A stretch of 64,000 nt of DNA from Bacillota bacterium (GCA_023413135.1 JAEZQK010000037.1:1-64000), one strand, 5' to 3'; positions 24,149 through 33,589 are shown, counted from the first letter of the stretch. Notes: generated by a model from the letters alone, not told the origin. Numbers and translations are program-made.

Positions 24149-25258
24149 ATGGAGTACAGACGGTTTGGAAAGACGGGCTTCAAGACCTCCCTGCTGGGGT
24201 TCGGCGGGTTTCACTTGCTGGAGATACCGCTGAAGGAAGCGGAAAAGCTTCTAAACAGCTATCTGGACGCGGGTGGGAACTATATTGAAACGGCGCTGAG
24301 CTATGGCTCGGGGGAATCGGAGCGGAAGATCGGGCGTGCCGTCATAAACAGGCGGGATGACTTCGTGCTGGTATCCAAAATAGGCGCAAGGGACAAAAAA
24401 AGCGCCGCGGAGGGCATTGAGCAATCTCTTCAAAATTTGCGGACAGACCATTTGGATGTGCTGCTGATGCATGCAGTAGGGTCCATAGAAGAGCTGGATA
24501 CCATCCTTTCGGAGGACGGTGCATATCAGGCTGCGCTGGAAGCAAAAAAGGCGGGAAAGATTCGCCACATCGGCCTTTCCATGCATGGCTGGCCGGGGCC
24601 GCTTGTGGAAGCGCTGAACCGTGACCGCTTCGAGGCGGTGATGACCACCGTCAACTATTACGACCGCTTCAATTATCCCGAAATTGAAAACCAGCTTCTG
24701 CCCCTGGCACTTAAAAAGGATGTAGGCATCATTCTCATGAAGCCGCTGGGCGACGGATTTTTGTACAAATCCCCCGAACAGGCTTTCCGGTACGCGTTCT
24801 CCCGGCCTGTTTCCGTGGTGGTGGCCGGCATCAACAGTGAAAAGATGCTCAAGGATGATTTGAGCTACGCCAATAGCTTTGTGCCCATGACGAAAGAGGA
24901 AGAGGAAGCGCTGTTTATAAAAGCGCCGGAGCTAGGCAACTATGTTTGCCGCCAGTGCAGCAAGTGCTCCTGTCCTGTGGGCATCGATATCCCCGAGGTT
25001 TTTGCCTGCGAGGGGTATTTTGACCGGCAGATGGCCAGAGGCGTGGTGCAGGACACGGCGGAGTACGCGCTGGCCGAACGGCTTCGCTTCTGGTTTGGCA
25101 ACAAGGAACTGGGCCGCAAGCGGTATGCGGCCATGGAAAAGCGGGGCGATGATTGCACCCAGTGCGGCGAATGCTTGAAAATGTGCCCCTACCATATCGA
25201 TATTCCATACAAAATGCATCTGGCGGATTACAAGCTGGCAGGAAAGGACATTTTTTAG
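24149..25258 (+). CDS. Aldo/keto reductase with C-terminal 4Fe-4S ferredoxin-type domain
   Basis: Second ferredoxin-fused AKR in the window. The barrel begins MEYRRFGKTGFKTSLLGFGGFHLLEI, with NYIETALSYGSGESERKIG, the catalytic-Lys strand LVSKIGA, MLMHAVGS-like strand and HIGLSMHG. C-terminal clusters are CRQCSKCSCPVGIDIPEVF and CTQCGECLKMCPYHIDIPY, the latter a full ferredoxin-type CxxCxxCxxxCP motif. Unlike the copy at 13626 it keeps a Tyr in ALSYGSGESE, so the AKR site looks intact. AGGAGG precedes ATG. 369 residues. It is followed after 72 bases by the first propeller-SBP fusion. Confidence 0.9.
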   Translation: MEYRRFGKTGFKTSLLGFGGFHLLEIPLKEAEKLLNSYLDAGGNYIETALSYGSGESERKIGRAVINRRDDFVLVSKIGARDKKSAAEGIEQSLQNLRTDHLDVLLMHAVGSIEELDTILSEDGAYQAALEAKKAGKIRHIGLSMHGWPGPLVEALNRDRFEAVMTTVNYYDRFNYPEIENQLLPLALKKDVGIILMKPLGDGFLYKSPEQAFRYAFSRPVSVVVAGINSEKMLKDDLSYANSFVPMTKEEEEALFIKAPELGNYVCRQCSKCSCPVGIDIPEVFACEGYFDRQMARGVVQDTAEYALAERLRFWFGNKELGRKRYAAMEKRGDDCTQCGECLKMCPYHIDIPYKMHLADYKLAGKDIF

Positions 25259-25275
25259 GAAGCGGCTGTTACGTT

Positions 25276-25325
25276 TTTCCCCTTTTCAGACATAACAAGG
25301 TGAATGCACCTATGAAAAGGGGAAA
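25276..25325 (+). promoter_or_regulatory. Long stem-loop masking a ribosome binding site
   Basis: Perfect 13-base arms TTTCCCCTTTTCA (25276-25288) and TGAAAAGGGGAAA (25313-25325) enclose a second perfect hairpin AGGTG / CACCT. The right arm contains the AGGGG ribosome site of the gene starting at 25331, so the folded RNA would hide it. As DNA it could also be an operator or act as a terminator without T-run. Confidence 0.7.
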
Positions 25326-25330
25326 TTTCC

Positions 25331-27532
25331 ATGAAGAAAATCCTGACCCTGGTTTTGTGTATCGCATGCATACCGTCCCTGGCTTCCTCCGCCCTGGGGG
25401 AGGGAACGGACGCTACCTTGCCTTCGGATTATACCACTTACGGCAGCTTCTATAGCGCCTGTGAGTGGCAGGGCAGCTTGCTGCTTCTGTGCGGCAAGGG
25501 CCTGTACCGCTTAGAGCCGGGTGGGGAGACGCCGGAAAGGCTGATGGATCTTTCCCTTGTCCAGGGGAAAGGTCTTTCCTCCGCCGCCCCGGAGGGCAAG
25601 CTGGAAAGGGAACTGTGGGAGCAGGGCATGACATGGCTTTTCACCGACGGGGAAAGCCTTTTTGGCTTACACCCCTGCACCGGGCAGGTGTATAAGCTGG
25701 AGGGGAGTGCAGCCGTTCCCTATACCCGCATCCCGGAGGAACAGCTTTTTTACACGGAGCAGGAAAAGCGCATGCCTAAGGAGATCAAAAGCTTGCTCTT
25801 TTTTGAGGGGAAGCTGTACATGGCGCTGATGAGCTTTACCTTTGAAAAAGGCGACAGCCGCGAGCTGTTTACCTGGGACATGCAATCCCCAACCATGCAT
25901 CTTCTGAATACCAAAGGATTGGAGGGCGCCTTCCCCGGCCCCGCGGGGGAGCTGCTGCTTAAGTTAAAGGATGCTGACGGCGCCTTCGCCCTGTGGCGCT
26001 ATGACATTGCCAAGGAGGCCCTCACCCAAAAGGTATGGGAAGGGGACACCATTTCAGGCTGCGTATGGCGGGAGGAGGATCAGAGCCTGCATTTTACCGG
26101 GGAAGGCGGCAGGGTGCAAAAAGCGCTGTCCGGTACAAAGGTGCAAACGAAGGCGTATCTGCCCATCGCCTTTGCGGGCATAGACAACCAGGCCATCCTG
26201 TACCGGGATGGATCGTATGTCTACCTGGATTCCAGCGGCCTGTTTGTAAGGGATATTTCCATGGAGGGGGAAAGGCGGCAAACCGCCGTGCACATCATGG
26301 GATACATTTCCCCGGATATTGCCGTTGCCTTTTCCGCCCGGTACCCGGATGTTTCCCTGGTCATTGACGATGGAGCTTCGGATTTTCTTTCCATCCAGCA
26401 GTCCATGGTATCCGGCGACGATGGCGTGGACCTGTATATTGTAAGCACCGCCGGGGCCTATGGGGAAGTACGGGACAAGGGATACGCGGCGCCTATGAAC
26501 GCAAGCGCCGAACTGGTGGAACAAGCCCGGCAATTCTATCCCGCCATCCGGGAGGCGCTTTTTAAGGAGGACAAACTGCTGGCGTTTCCGGTGAACTTCC
26601 AGGAGAATACGTGGACGCTAAACCGCACCGTGTGGGACAGGCTGGGCCTTGGGGAGTACCCCTTAACCTTTGCCCAGGTGTTCGCGGCCCTGGAAAATTG
26701 GATCGATCAATACGCCCCGGATAACCCGGAGTATTCCTTTATCGAGGTGTATGACGGCCTTCGGGGGTACGTGGCGATGATCATGAAGCAGTACCTTCTG
26801 GAGCATGAAACCGGGGATGTGCCCGTGAGCTTTGATGATCCGGCCTTTCGGGAGGCCGTCCAGGCCACCCTTGATTACCGGGAGATACTCGGCGCCGCGG
26901 CGGAAAACACGAATCCCATCATCATGACGTACAACCAGTACCTGGGCGTGGGCTATAACGATTCAGACGAGGTGATCTCCATCCCCCTGCCTGCCCTCAA
27001 CGAGGATTCTCCCCGCATGGTCCGGGCGGACATGGAGCTGTTCGTGCTCAATCCCCTGTCTAAAAACCAGCAGCCGGCGCTGGAGTTTGTGTCCTTTTAT
27101 GCCCGGCAGATGGATGAAAGATTTAAATACGCCCTGAACGCTTCGCTGAATACGCCCTTGCGGTATAAGAATTTTGAGGCGGCGCAGCAGGAATTGATGG
27201 AAAATGTTCTAAACATGGAGAAGCTGTTGGAAACGGCCGCGCCTGAGGACAAAAACGAGCTGAAGGCCATGATCGATCAAGAAAAGAGGCGCTATCAGCT
27301 TCGGGAGGAAGAAAACTGGCTCATATCCCAGGAAACCATCGATATCTACCGGGAGATAGCCAGGCACCTGGTGGTGCCGCTGCAATCGATCTTCTCCAAT
27401 GATCCCTTCAGCGAGGAGGGTGAGGTCATTGAGCAGGTGATCGGGCGCTTTACGGACGGGCAGCTTACCGTAGACCAGTTTGTGAAGGAACTGGATGCAA
27501 AGGCGCTGATGATGTTCAAAGAGGGTAAATGA
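25331..27532 (+). CDS. Secreted propeller-SBP fusion protein, copy A
   Basis: Paralogue of the genes at 51970, 56110, 58702 and 61160, and the most divergent of the five with 51970. Signal peptide at 1-22 without lipobox. Residues about 25-320 hold repeated short beta phrases of the type GSLLLLCGKGLYRLEPGG and ESLFGLHPCTGQVYKLEG, typical of propeller blades. After a hinge (SSGLFVRDISMEG) an SBP domain starts near 330: MVSGDDGVDLYIVST, DKLLAFPVNFQENTWTLNRTVWDRLGL. Near residue 615 a charged helical hairpin (LMENVLNMEKLLETAAPEDK) is inserted, then a C-terminal FTDGQLTVDQFVKELD helix. It stands without a permease next to it. Probably binds a sugar or wall fragment outside the membrane. 733 residues; domain reading is by eye. 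Confidence 0.75.
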   Translation: MKKILTLVLCIACIPSLASSALGEGTDATLPSDYTTYGSFYSACEWQGSLLLLCGKGLYRLEPGGETPERLMDLSLVQGKGLSSAAPEGKLERELWEQGMTWLFTDGESLFGLHPCTGQVYKLEGSAAVPYTRIPEEQLFYTEQEKRMPKEIKSLLFFEGKLYMALMSFTFEKGDSRELFTWDMQSPTMHLLNTKGLEGAFPGPAGELLLKLKDADGAFALWRYDIAKEALTQKVWEGDTISGCVWREEDQSLHFTGEGGRVQKALSGTKVQTKAYLPIAFAGIDNQAILYRDGSYVYLDSSGLFVRDISMEGERRQTAVHIMGYISPDIAVAFSARYPDVSLVIDDGASDFLSIQQSMVSGDDGVDLYIVSTAGAYGEVRDKGYAAPMNASAELVEQARQFYPAIREALFKEDKLLAFPVNFQENTWTLNRTVWDRLGLGEYPLTFAQVFAALENWIDQYAPDNPEYSFIEVYDGLRGYVAMIMKQYLLEHETGDVPVSFDDPAFREAVQATLDYREILGAAAENTNPIIMTYNQYLGVGYNDSDEVISIPLPALNEDSPRMVRADMELFVLNPLSKNQQPALEFVSFYARQMDERFKYALNASLNTPLRYKNFEAAQQELMENVLNMEKLLETAAPEDKNELKAMIDQEKRRYQLREEENWLISQETIDIYREIARHLVVPLQSIFSNDPFSEEGEVIEQVIGRFTDGQLTVDQFVKELDAKALMMFKEGK

Positions 27533-27538
27533 TGAATG

Positions 27539-28348
27539 TCACACATTCCCCAGCAGCACATCGGAGAGATTTTCCCTGGCGATATCCGCCAAACCGCGCA
27601 TGACCGCGATATCCGTCGGCTGCTTATCCCGCATGTGGTGTCTGGGGAAAAAGCGGGTGATATGCAGGGGAATGGTTTTATCCACCCCGGCGATCCAGGC
27701 GGACAGCTTTTGCATTTCTTCCGGCGAATCATTTTCGCCGGGCACGATGAGCGTAGTCAGCTCCACATGGCTGCGCCCTGCGGCGGTGCGGATGAAATCC
27801 ATTACGGTATCAAGATCGCCGCCCAGCCTTTTGTAATATGCTTGGGTGAAACACTTCAGGTCGATGTTGAAGGCGTCGATATAGGGCAGGACTTCCTCCA
27901 ATACAGTAAGGCAGGCGGAGCCATTGGTAACGACGACGTTTTTCATATGGTGCTCACGCACAAGCTTTGCGGTATCGCGGACGAATTCAAAGCCCACCAT
28001 AGGCTCGTTATAAGTGAAAGCCACGCCGATGTTGCCCCGGGGCTTGAGCTTTTCCGAAAGCGTCGCAAGCTCCCCGGGCTGCATCCTTTCCACATCCACA
28101 TCTTTTTCGCCGGACTCCGCAATGGAAGCGTTCTGGCAAAAGGGACAATTCAGGTTGCAGCCGAAGCTCCCCACCGACAGGATCATGCTGCCGGGATGGA
28201 ACCTTGCCAGCGGCTTTTTTTCAATGGGGTCCAGCGCAACGGAAGTCAAAAGGCCGTAACTTACACAGACGCTTTTGCCGTTCTCATTTTTCCGGACACG
28301 GCACCGCCCCATCTGGCCTTCCCTCAAATGGCAGTGGTGCATGCACAC
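27539..28348 (-). CDS. amrS: AmmeMemoRadiSam system radical SAM enzyme
   Basis: Radical SAM protein whose cluster-binding motif is CNLNCPFC (about residue 65), with SYGLLTSVALDPIEKKPLARFHPG before it and VTNGSACL after. The N-terminus carries the family's extra cysteine cluster (C-x3-C... HCHLREGQMGRC). The reaction is not settled in the literature I know. The GTG at 28348 and ATG at 28342 both lie inside the ICQVCMHHC motif, so the real protein probably starts earlier; see the finding on an ATC start at 28369. Translation is coupled to the fused partner gene ending at 28362. Convergent with copy A. Confidence 0.88.
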   Translation of the reverse strand: MCMHHCHLREGQMGRCRVRKNENGKSVCVSYGLLTSVALDPIEKKPLARFHPGSMILSVGSFGCNLNCPFCQNASIAESGEKDVDVERMQPGELATLSEKLKPRGNIGVAFTYNEPMVGFEFVRDTAKLVREHHMKNVVVTNGSACLTVLEEVLPYIDAFNIDLKCFTQAYYKRLGGDLDTVMDFIRTAAGRSHVELTTLIVPGENDSPEEMQKLSAWIAGVDKTIPLHITRFFPRHHMRDKQPTDIAVMRGLADIARENLSDVLLGNV

Positions 28349-28361
28349 CTGGCAGATGATC

Positions 28362-29756
28362 TCACTGATGGCGCACCACCTCGAATCGCTGGAGCGTTAT
28401 CTTTTCATTCTCCCGGATATTGGCCTTGCGCCTTGCGATGGCAATTTGATCCTGTACGGTGTCAATGCCCGGGAGATTGGGCAGCAGCAGGCCGCGCCGG
28501 TGACCGCTGGTTACGATCACACCGTAGCGCCGGACATCAAGCTCGTCGGGAGACCCGATGTCCTCCGTTTCGCCCAGCACATCCACGCTGTACACAAGGT
28601 CGCCCAGTTCATTAGGCTGCACCGGGTCAAAGCGCGGATCCTGGGTGCCTGCGCTGATGGCGTTTTGCATGATCTCTTCTGCAATGCTTTTCGTGGTCGC
28701 CGATATGGTGCCGATGCATCCCCGAAGCTGGCCGTGCTTTTTGAGGGAAACGAAAACGCCCGCCCGCCTTTTCACCATGTCATCCGGCAAGTCCTTGGGC
28801 ATTGGGATGCTTTCCCCGCTCTGCACATAGGCTTCCAGCGTTTTGCGGGCCAGGCGAACATATTCATCCTCCGTTTTTTTGCGCGCTTCCAGGGCCTGCT
28901 TCTGCTCCTGCATATAGATACTCAGGAAATGGCGGGTCTCGTCAGGCCCCGCGGGAAGGTATGTACATACGCCGTACCCTACGCCAAAGGGCCCTTCGTA
29001 GGACAGCTTCTCCGCCTTAATGGAGAGGCCGTCCAGGCACCCGGCCATGATCACAAAGGAGCGGTGGCCGCACTCGCCTGCGTTTTCGCAAAAATCCGGG
29101 TCGAAGTGGAACAAATCCAAAAAGGCGGCCCTTCCCATCACATCCATGATTTTTTCGTCATAAGCGGGCCCTTCGGGAGCAAAACCGTAGGGCCCGTCTT
29201 TTTTGAGCCTGTGGGACAGGTCGCCGCTGGCGATGACGGCGATGCTTGTATGCAGGCTTTCTGCCGTTTCCCGGATGAGCATGCCCAGCTTGTAGTGGTC
29301 GGGAAAGCCGAGACCCGACAGCCCGATCCGCACGATTTTGCAGGGAAGATTGCCTCCAAAGGCATCCCGCAAAAAGATCAAAGGCACCATGACGGCGTGG
29401 TCCAGCTTTTTCTCCTGCTCGCCCAAAGTGCCTGCCGGCAGACCGCTTGCGTCGGCGCGGCGGCTGAGTTCAGCCACAAAAGGCGCGTTGTACTTAACTT
29501 CCAATTGTACTTCGCCCGCGTGGAACTGGGCAAGACTGCCTTTTACAGACAGGCCTGGGGAAATGTGAAAATAGTCGGCGTACAAAGCGCTATGCGGCGT
29601 GATGACGGCCACCGTGTCCGGTTTTGTGGCTGCGATTAGCTCCGCGGCCTTGCGGTAGGCAACGATTGTATCCTGTATGGTTTTTTCCTGCCCGCGGCCC
29701 ACCTGGGGGATGATCAGCGGCGGATGCGGGACCATGACGGCGGACTTTAGGGGCAT
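28362..29756 (-). CDS. AmmeMemoRadiSam proteins B and A fused (MEMO1-AMMECR1)
   Basis: A 464-residue two-domain protein. Residues about 1-265 are a MEMO1-like dioxygenase-fold domain (MVPHPPLIIPQVGRG, AVITPHSALYADYFHIS, VIASGDLSHRLKKDGPYGF) with conserved metal-site His residues. Residues about 290-460 are an AMMECR1 domain (GVFVSLKKHGQLRGCIGTI, GTQDPRFDPVQPNELGDLVYSVDVLG). The two human-conserved domains, usually separate proteins A and B, are fused here and followed by the radical SAM gene. ATG at 29756 follows AGGAGG. The function of the trio is not established; an RNA- or protein-modifying radical reaction is the usual guess. Confidence 0.9.
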   Translation of the reverse strand: MPLKSAVMVPHPPLIIPQVGRGQEKTIQDTIVAYRKAAELIAATKPDTVAVITPHSALYADYFHISPGLSVKGSLAQFHAGEVQLEVKYNAPFVAELSRRADASGLPAGTLGEQEKKLDHAVMVPLIFLRDAFGGNLPCKIVRIGLSGLGFPDHYKLGMLIRETAESLHTSIAVIASGDLSHRLKKDGPYGFAPEGPAYDEKIMDVMGRAAFLDLFHFDPDFCENAGECGHRSFVIMAGCLDGLSIKAEKLSYEGPFGVGYGVCTYLPAGPDETRHFLSIYMQEQKQALEARKKTEDEYVRLARKTLEAYVQSGESIPMPKDLPDDMVKRRAGVFVSLKKHGQLRGCIGTISATTKSIAEEIMQNAISAGTQDPRFDPVQPNELGDLVYSVDVLGETEDIGSPDELDVRRYGVIVTSGHRRGLLLPNLPGIDTVQDQIAIARRKANIRENEKITLQRFEVVRHQ

Positions 29757-29949
29757 GGGACACCTCCTGGGGATGGGCGGTATAGGAGTCAAAGAAAAAC
29801 TTCATTCAGTCTAGTGTTCTATTTCGTTATGCCGTGCATCGAAACCTGCCGGCGATTGGTTTTATAGCGTCTGCAATACTTTTCCCGAAATATGCATTTA
29901 TACTCTGAAAGGGTTTCGCGCCAATATATGTCATCATCCGCCACCATAA

Positions 29950-29978
29950 TTGACGCGTATATACCGTAATGGTATCAT
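29950..29978 (+). promoter_or_regulatory. Promoter of the sensor kinase operon
   Basis: TTGACG and TATCAT with a 17-base spacer, 37 bases before the kinase start. The rest of 29757-29949 shows no gene or strong structure. Confidence 0.65.
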
Positions 29979-30014
29979 GGGTGTGCCCAAGCGCGGGAGA
30001 AAGGCGGAGTTAGG

Positions 30015-31871
30015 ATGGGCCGCTTGAAGGAATGGATACGGCATATCAGCATCCGGGAACGGCTGATTGCTTACTTTTTGCTGGCGATTTTATTGCCGAC
30101 CATGGTGATCACATTTTTCTTGTATGCGCGTACCACGCGAATCATCACGGAAAAGACAAACCAGCTGATAGGTCAGAATCTGGAAAGCGTGGGCGCGGTG
30201 ATCTCTCAAAAGCTGAACCTGATGAACGACCTGATTACTTTGGTCAACGTAAATCCCACCATGCAGGATATTTTCATGAGCAAGCCGCCGGTGTTTGCGG
30301 AACAGATCATCCATGAGATTTCCACGCTGGATAACCTTCTGGCGGGATATTTTTTGTCCAGCAGTTATTTGTATGCCACTTCCGGGCTGTCGCCCCGCAT
30401 CTACATGCTGAACCGGGAATGTTACCAGCGGCTGCGCTCCGATTCTCCCTCCACCCGGGTGTACGATGTGGGCGTGATAGAAAATGAGGATTGGTATAAA
30501 AGCCTGAGCAGCCAATTTACCTTTCTTGGGCTAAATGAGAGGGCCGGGCTTTCCATCAGGACGAAGAGGCCTGTTTTGCAAATCGCCCGGAAACTGTTCA
30601 ACACCAAGAAAAACGCCAATGGCGTAGAGGTTTCCGCTATCCTTGTAATGGATGTGGATGTGGAAAGCTTTTTGAGCAGCCTATTGCCCTACAGGCAAAC
30701 AGAGGGCAGCCAGATTTTCGTAACGGACAGCGAAGGCACTATTCTTTTGGGCACGGATATTTCAAGGGTAGGGGAGCAGCTGCCTTATTCCCAGGGGGAA
30801 ACACCGCATAACAAGCCGGACATTCGCCGGCTGAACGGAGAAAACTGGCTCATCACCGGCGCAATGGTGGATAGGCTGAACTGGCACATCTATTCCCAGG
30901 TGCCCATGGAGGAGATCAGCGGTGACCAGCACGCTTTGGACAGGACGCTGATCATACTGGTAGCCGCTTGCATGGCGGTAGCGCTTACGCTGGCGCTGAT
31001 GCTTTCAAAGAGTATCGCAAGGCCCATTTTGAAATTGGTGAATTCCATGGAGAAGGTATCCCAAGACGACACCTTCCGCATCGACATCGATTACCAGCAA
31101 AAGGATGAGTTTGGCTATCTTATCGGCAAATACAAGGACATGATCAGGGAAATACAGGAGCTCATTCAGCGGCTGTATATCAGTGACCTTACGAAAAAGG
31201 AAGCGGAACTCGCGGCCAAGGATGCAGAATTAAAGGCGCTGCAGGCCCAAATCAACCCACATTTTTTGTATAACGCGTTGGATTCCATCAATCTGTACGC
31301 CATTCGCCACAAGGTGCCGGAAATCAGTAACATGATCACAGCCCTTGCCGACTTCTTCCGCTACGGTTTGAGCCGGGGCCGGGATATCATCACCGTTCAG
31401 GACGAGCTGACCATCGTGGAAAGCTACCTCAAGATACAAAAAATGCGCTTTGGCGAGCGTATTTCCTATCAAATTGATGTGCCCCAGGAAGTGCGCATGC
31501 ACCTGATCGCCAAGTTCACCTTGCAGCCTCTGGTGGAAAACGCCGTGATCCACGGCATCAAGCCATCCTGCGAGCGGGTGAACCATATCGTCATCCGGGG
31601 CGGGATTGACGGAAAAACGCTGACCCTTTACATTGAAGATAACGGCGTAGGGGCCAATGTGCTGCAAATGCACGAAATGCTGGCCGACACCGATCCTGAG
31701 TCGGGCCGTGCCTTTGGCATACGCAACGTGCACCAAAGGCTGCAAACGCTCTTTGGTGATGACGCAGGGCTGCGCTTTGAACAGGCGGAAGCGGGCGGCA
31801 TCATTGCAGTGATCACGCTGCCCAGCATTTTGACCATGGAGGTGTATCATGCTAAAAATGATCGTAGCTGA
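30015..31871 (+). CDS. YesM-type sensor histidine kinase
   Basis: Membrane sensor of the LytS/YesM class. TM1 about residues 18-40, an extracytoplasmic Cache-like sensor about 41-310, TM2 about 312-335, a HAMP linker, then a His_kinase domain with INPHFLYNALDSINLYAI (phospho-His H416) and a GHKL ATPase domain with PLVENAVIHGI (N box) and DNGVGA. 618 residues, normal for the class. It overlaps the response-regulator gene by 23 bases. Kinases of this class sense extracellular oligosaccharides directly or through a binding protein, and switch on the adjacent sugar transporter, here the genes from 33590 onward. Confidence 0.93.
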   Translation: MGRLKEWIRHISIRERLIAYFLLAILLPTMVITFFLYARTTRIITEKTNQLIGQNLESVGAVISQKLNLMNDLITLVNVNPTMQDIFMSKPPVFAEQIIHEISTLDNLLAGYFLSSSYLYATSGLSPRIYMLNRECYQRLRSDSPSTRVYDVGVIENEDWYKSLSSQFTFLGLNERAGLSIRTKRPVLQIARKLFNTKKNANGVEVSAILVMDVDVESFLSSLLPYRQTEGSQIFVTDSEGTILLGTDISRVGEQLPYSQGETPHNKPDIRRLNGENWLITGAMVDRLNWHIYSQVPMEEISGDQHALDRTLIILVAACMAVALTLALMLSKSIARPILKLVNSMEKVSQDDTFRIDIDYQQKDEFGYLIGKYKDMIREIQELIQRLYISDLTKKEAELAAKDAELKALQAQINPHFLYNALDSINLYAIRHKVPEISNMITALADFFRYGLSRGRDIITVQDELTIVESYLKIQKMRFGERISYQIDVPQEVRMHLIAKFTLQPLVENAVIHGIKPSCERVNHIVIRGGIDGKTLTLYIEDNGVGANVLQMHEMLADTDPESGRAFGIRNVHQRLQTLFGDDAGLRFEQAEAGGIIAVITLPSILTMEVYHAKNDRS

Positions 31872-33486
31872 CGACGACCGGCTTACCGTTGAAACGCTGT
31901 GCGAGGCCATCGACTGGGCGGGATACGGTATATCCGTGATCGCCACCGCCATGGATGGGGAGCAGACGTTGAAATTATGCCGGGAGCTGGAACCGGATAT
32001 TCTGTTTACCGACATTAAAATGCCTGGCATGACAGGGCTGGAGGTAGCCACCACCTTAAGGGAAGAAGGCAGCGCCGCCAAGATGATTCTGATCAGCGGT
32101 GTGCAGGATTTTCAATATGCCCGCACTGCCCTGGAGGTGAAGGTGGAGGGATATATATTAAAGCCCATCCAGCTGGAGGAAATCCATAAGGTCATCCGTA
32201 AGCTGATCAGCAGCATTGAAATGGAGCGCAACCGGGACCAGGTGATGCTCAGGCTCAAACGCCAATTAAAGGAAAACCGCAGCATGATGCGGGAGACTTT
32301 CCTGCGCAACCTGGTTCTGGGCGCCTGCGGTAGCCGCCGGGAAATAGAGGATAAGCTCCAGTATTTTGAACTGGATTTACGGTATGAATCCAGCATCCTG
32401 GTGTGCGTGATGCGGGTAAACGACTATGCAAAATGCACCCAGCAGTTAAGCGAACTGGACAAGCAGCTATTGCTGTTCTCCATCCAGAACATTACCCAGG
32501 AGCTTTTGAGCAATAACAACGCCGGGCTGGTGGTGGTGCTTAACGACAACGAGTTTGTACTGCTGCTGGACGGCCGGCTCCAGCGCACCCAGGCGCTGGA
32601 GGATCTGCTTGGCGAAATCGCGGACAACATGCTCTCATTTCTGGATATCCCCCTGTCCATCGGCGTGGGGAACTGCGCCTTCCATCTGGGTGAATTGAAG
32701 TATGCCTACGACAACGCCGTCAGGGCTATCTCCCAGCGGTTTTACCGGGAGGACGCCGCCATTCTCTCGGTGGAAGACGTGCTTTTGCGCAAGGAAAAGG
32801 ACAAGATCGAGTATTCTTCAAAATTCTCGCAGATCTATGCCGCCCAGGAATCGTTTCTTGCGCAAGTAAAGGGCGGGGAGGAAGCAGCCTCCCAGCGGGA
32901 ATTAAGCAGCCTGTTTTCGCTTTTGTCTCAGGGGCATGTGCTGGAGATTGAATATGTGAAGGGCTTGTGCATCGAGCTGGCCGGCGTATTGTGCCGCATG
33001 CTGCTGGAACTGGAGGAGACCGGGCGGGAGAGCTTTGTGCATGCCCAGAAGGAGATGAAGGGCATCTTCGAGGCGGAAACCATTGCCGCCATGGAGGACA
33101 TTTTGAAGGCCATGGCCGGGCGCTACTGCAAGACGTACCAGGCCTTATACGCTACGCGCTACGGTAATCTGGTAAAGACCATCATCGACATGATCGATAA
33201 GCGGTATATGGAGGATTTGACGCTTTCCGCCATTGCCGACGCGGTATACATGACGCAGAACTATATTTGCCTCATCTTCAAGCGGGAGACAGGTATGACC
33301 ATCAACGCTTACCTAACCCGTGTAAGGCTGCAAAAGGCTTGCCACCTGCTGGATGAAAGCAAGCTGAAGGTATGGCAGATCGCCGAGCAGGTGGGCTATG
33401 AAAATGCCCACTATTTCTCCACCGTGTTCAAGAAGGCCATGGGCATGCAGCCCCAGCAGTACAGGCTAAGACATCAGGAAGAATAG
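31849..33486 (+). CDS. YesN-type response regulator with AraC DNA-binding domain
   Basis: Receiver domain at 1-120 with acidic pocket DDD (8-10), phospho-Asp D55 in LFTDIKMPG and the Lys in YILKPIQ. A middle region of about 300 residues follows (GGDEF-like remnant seen in YesN proteins). The C-terminal AraC helix-turn-helix pair covers about residues 440-540 (LSAIADAVYMTQNYICLIFKRETG and KVWQIAEQVGYENAHYFSTVFKKAMG, quoted in part as QNYICLIFKRETG and GYENAHYFSTVFKK). It most likely activates the SBP-permease operon starting at 33590. Confidence 0.93.
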   Translation: MLKMIVADDDRLTVETLCEAIDWAGYGISVIATAMDGEQTLKLCRELEPDILFTDIKMPGMTGLEVATTLREEGSAAKMILISGVQDFQYARTALEVKVEGYILKPIQLEEIHKVIRKLISSIEMERNRDQVMLRLKRQLKENRSMMRETFLRNLVLGACGSRREIEDKLQYFELDLRYESSILVCVMRVNDYAKCTQQLSELDKQLLLFSIQNITQELLSNNNAGLVVVLNDNEFVLLLDGRLQRTQALEDLLGEIADNMLSFLDIPLSIGVGNCAFHLGELKYAYDNAVRAISQRFYREDAAILSVEDVLLRKEKDKIEYSSKFSQIYAAQESFLAQVKGGEEAASQRELSSLFSLLSQGHVLEIEYVKGLCIELAGVLCRMLLELEETGRESFVHAQKEMKGIFEAETIAAMEDILKAMAGRYCKTYQALYATRYGNLVKTIIDMIDKRYMEDLTLSAIADAVYMTQNYICLIFKRETGMTINAYLTRVRLQKACHLLDESKLKVWQIAEQVGYENAHYFSTVFKKAMGMQPQQYRLRHQEE

Positions 33487-33589
33487 AATTGAGTAAGATT
33501 TTTGACTGGTTCGTATAATTTTCTGTATGTCCATTTTTCGACGGCCCTTTTATACTAAAGAAACAAAAACCGTATAAGGAGGGACCGGT

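Noticed and set aside
28275..29639. 454-codon plus-strand open frame opposite the MEMO1-AMMECR1 gene
   Set aside because: Antisense shadow of a clear two-domain gene; no recognisable motif.
33490..33560. Consensus promoter of the sugar SBP
   Set aside because: TATAAT at 33516 and TATACT at 33552 are present, but no -35 hexamer has suitable spacing to either; a YesN-activated promoter may lack one, so no site was called.
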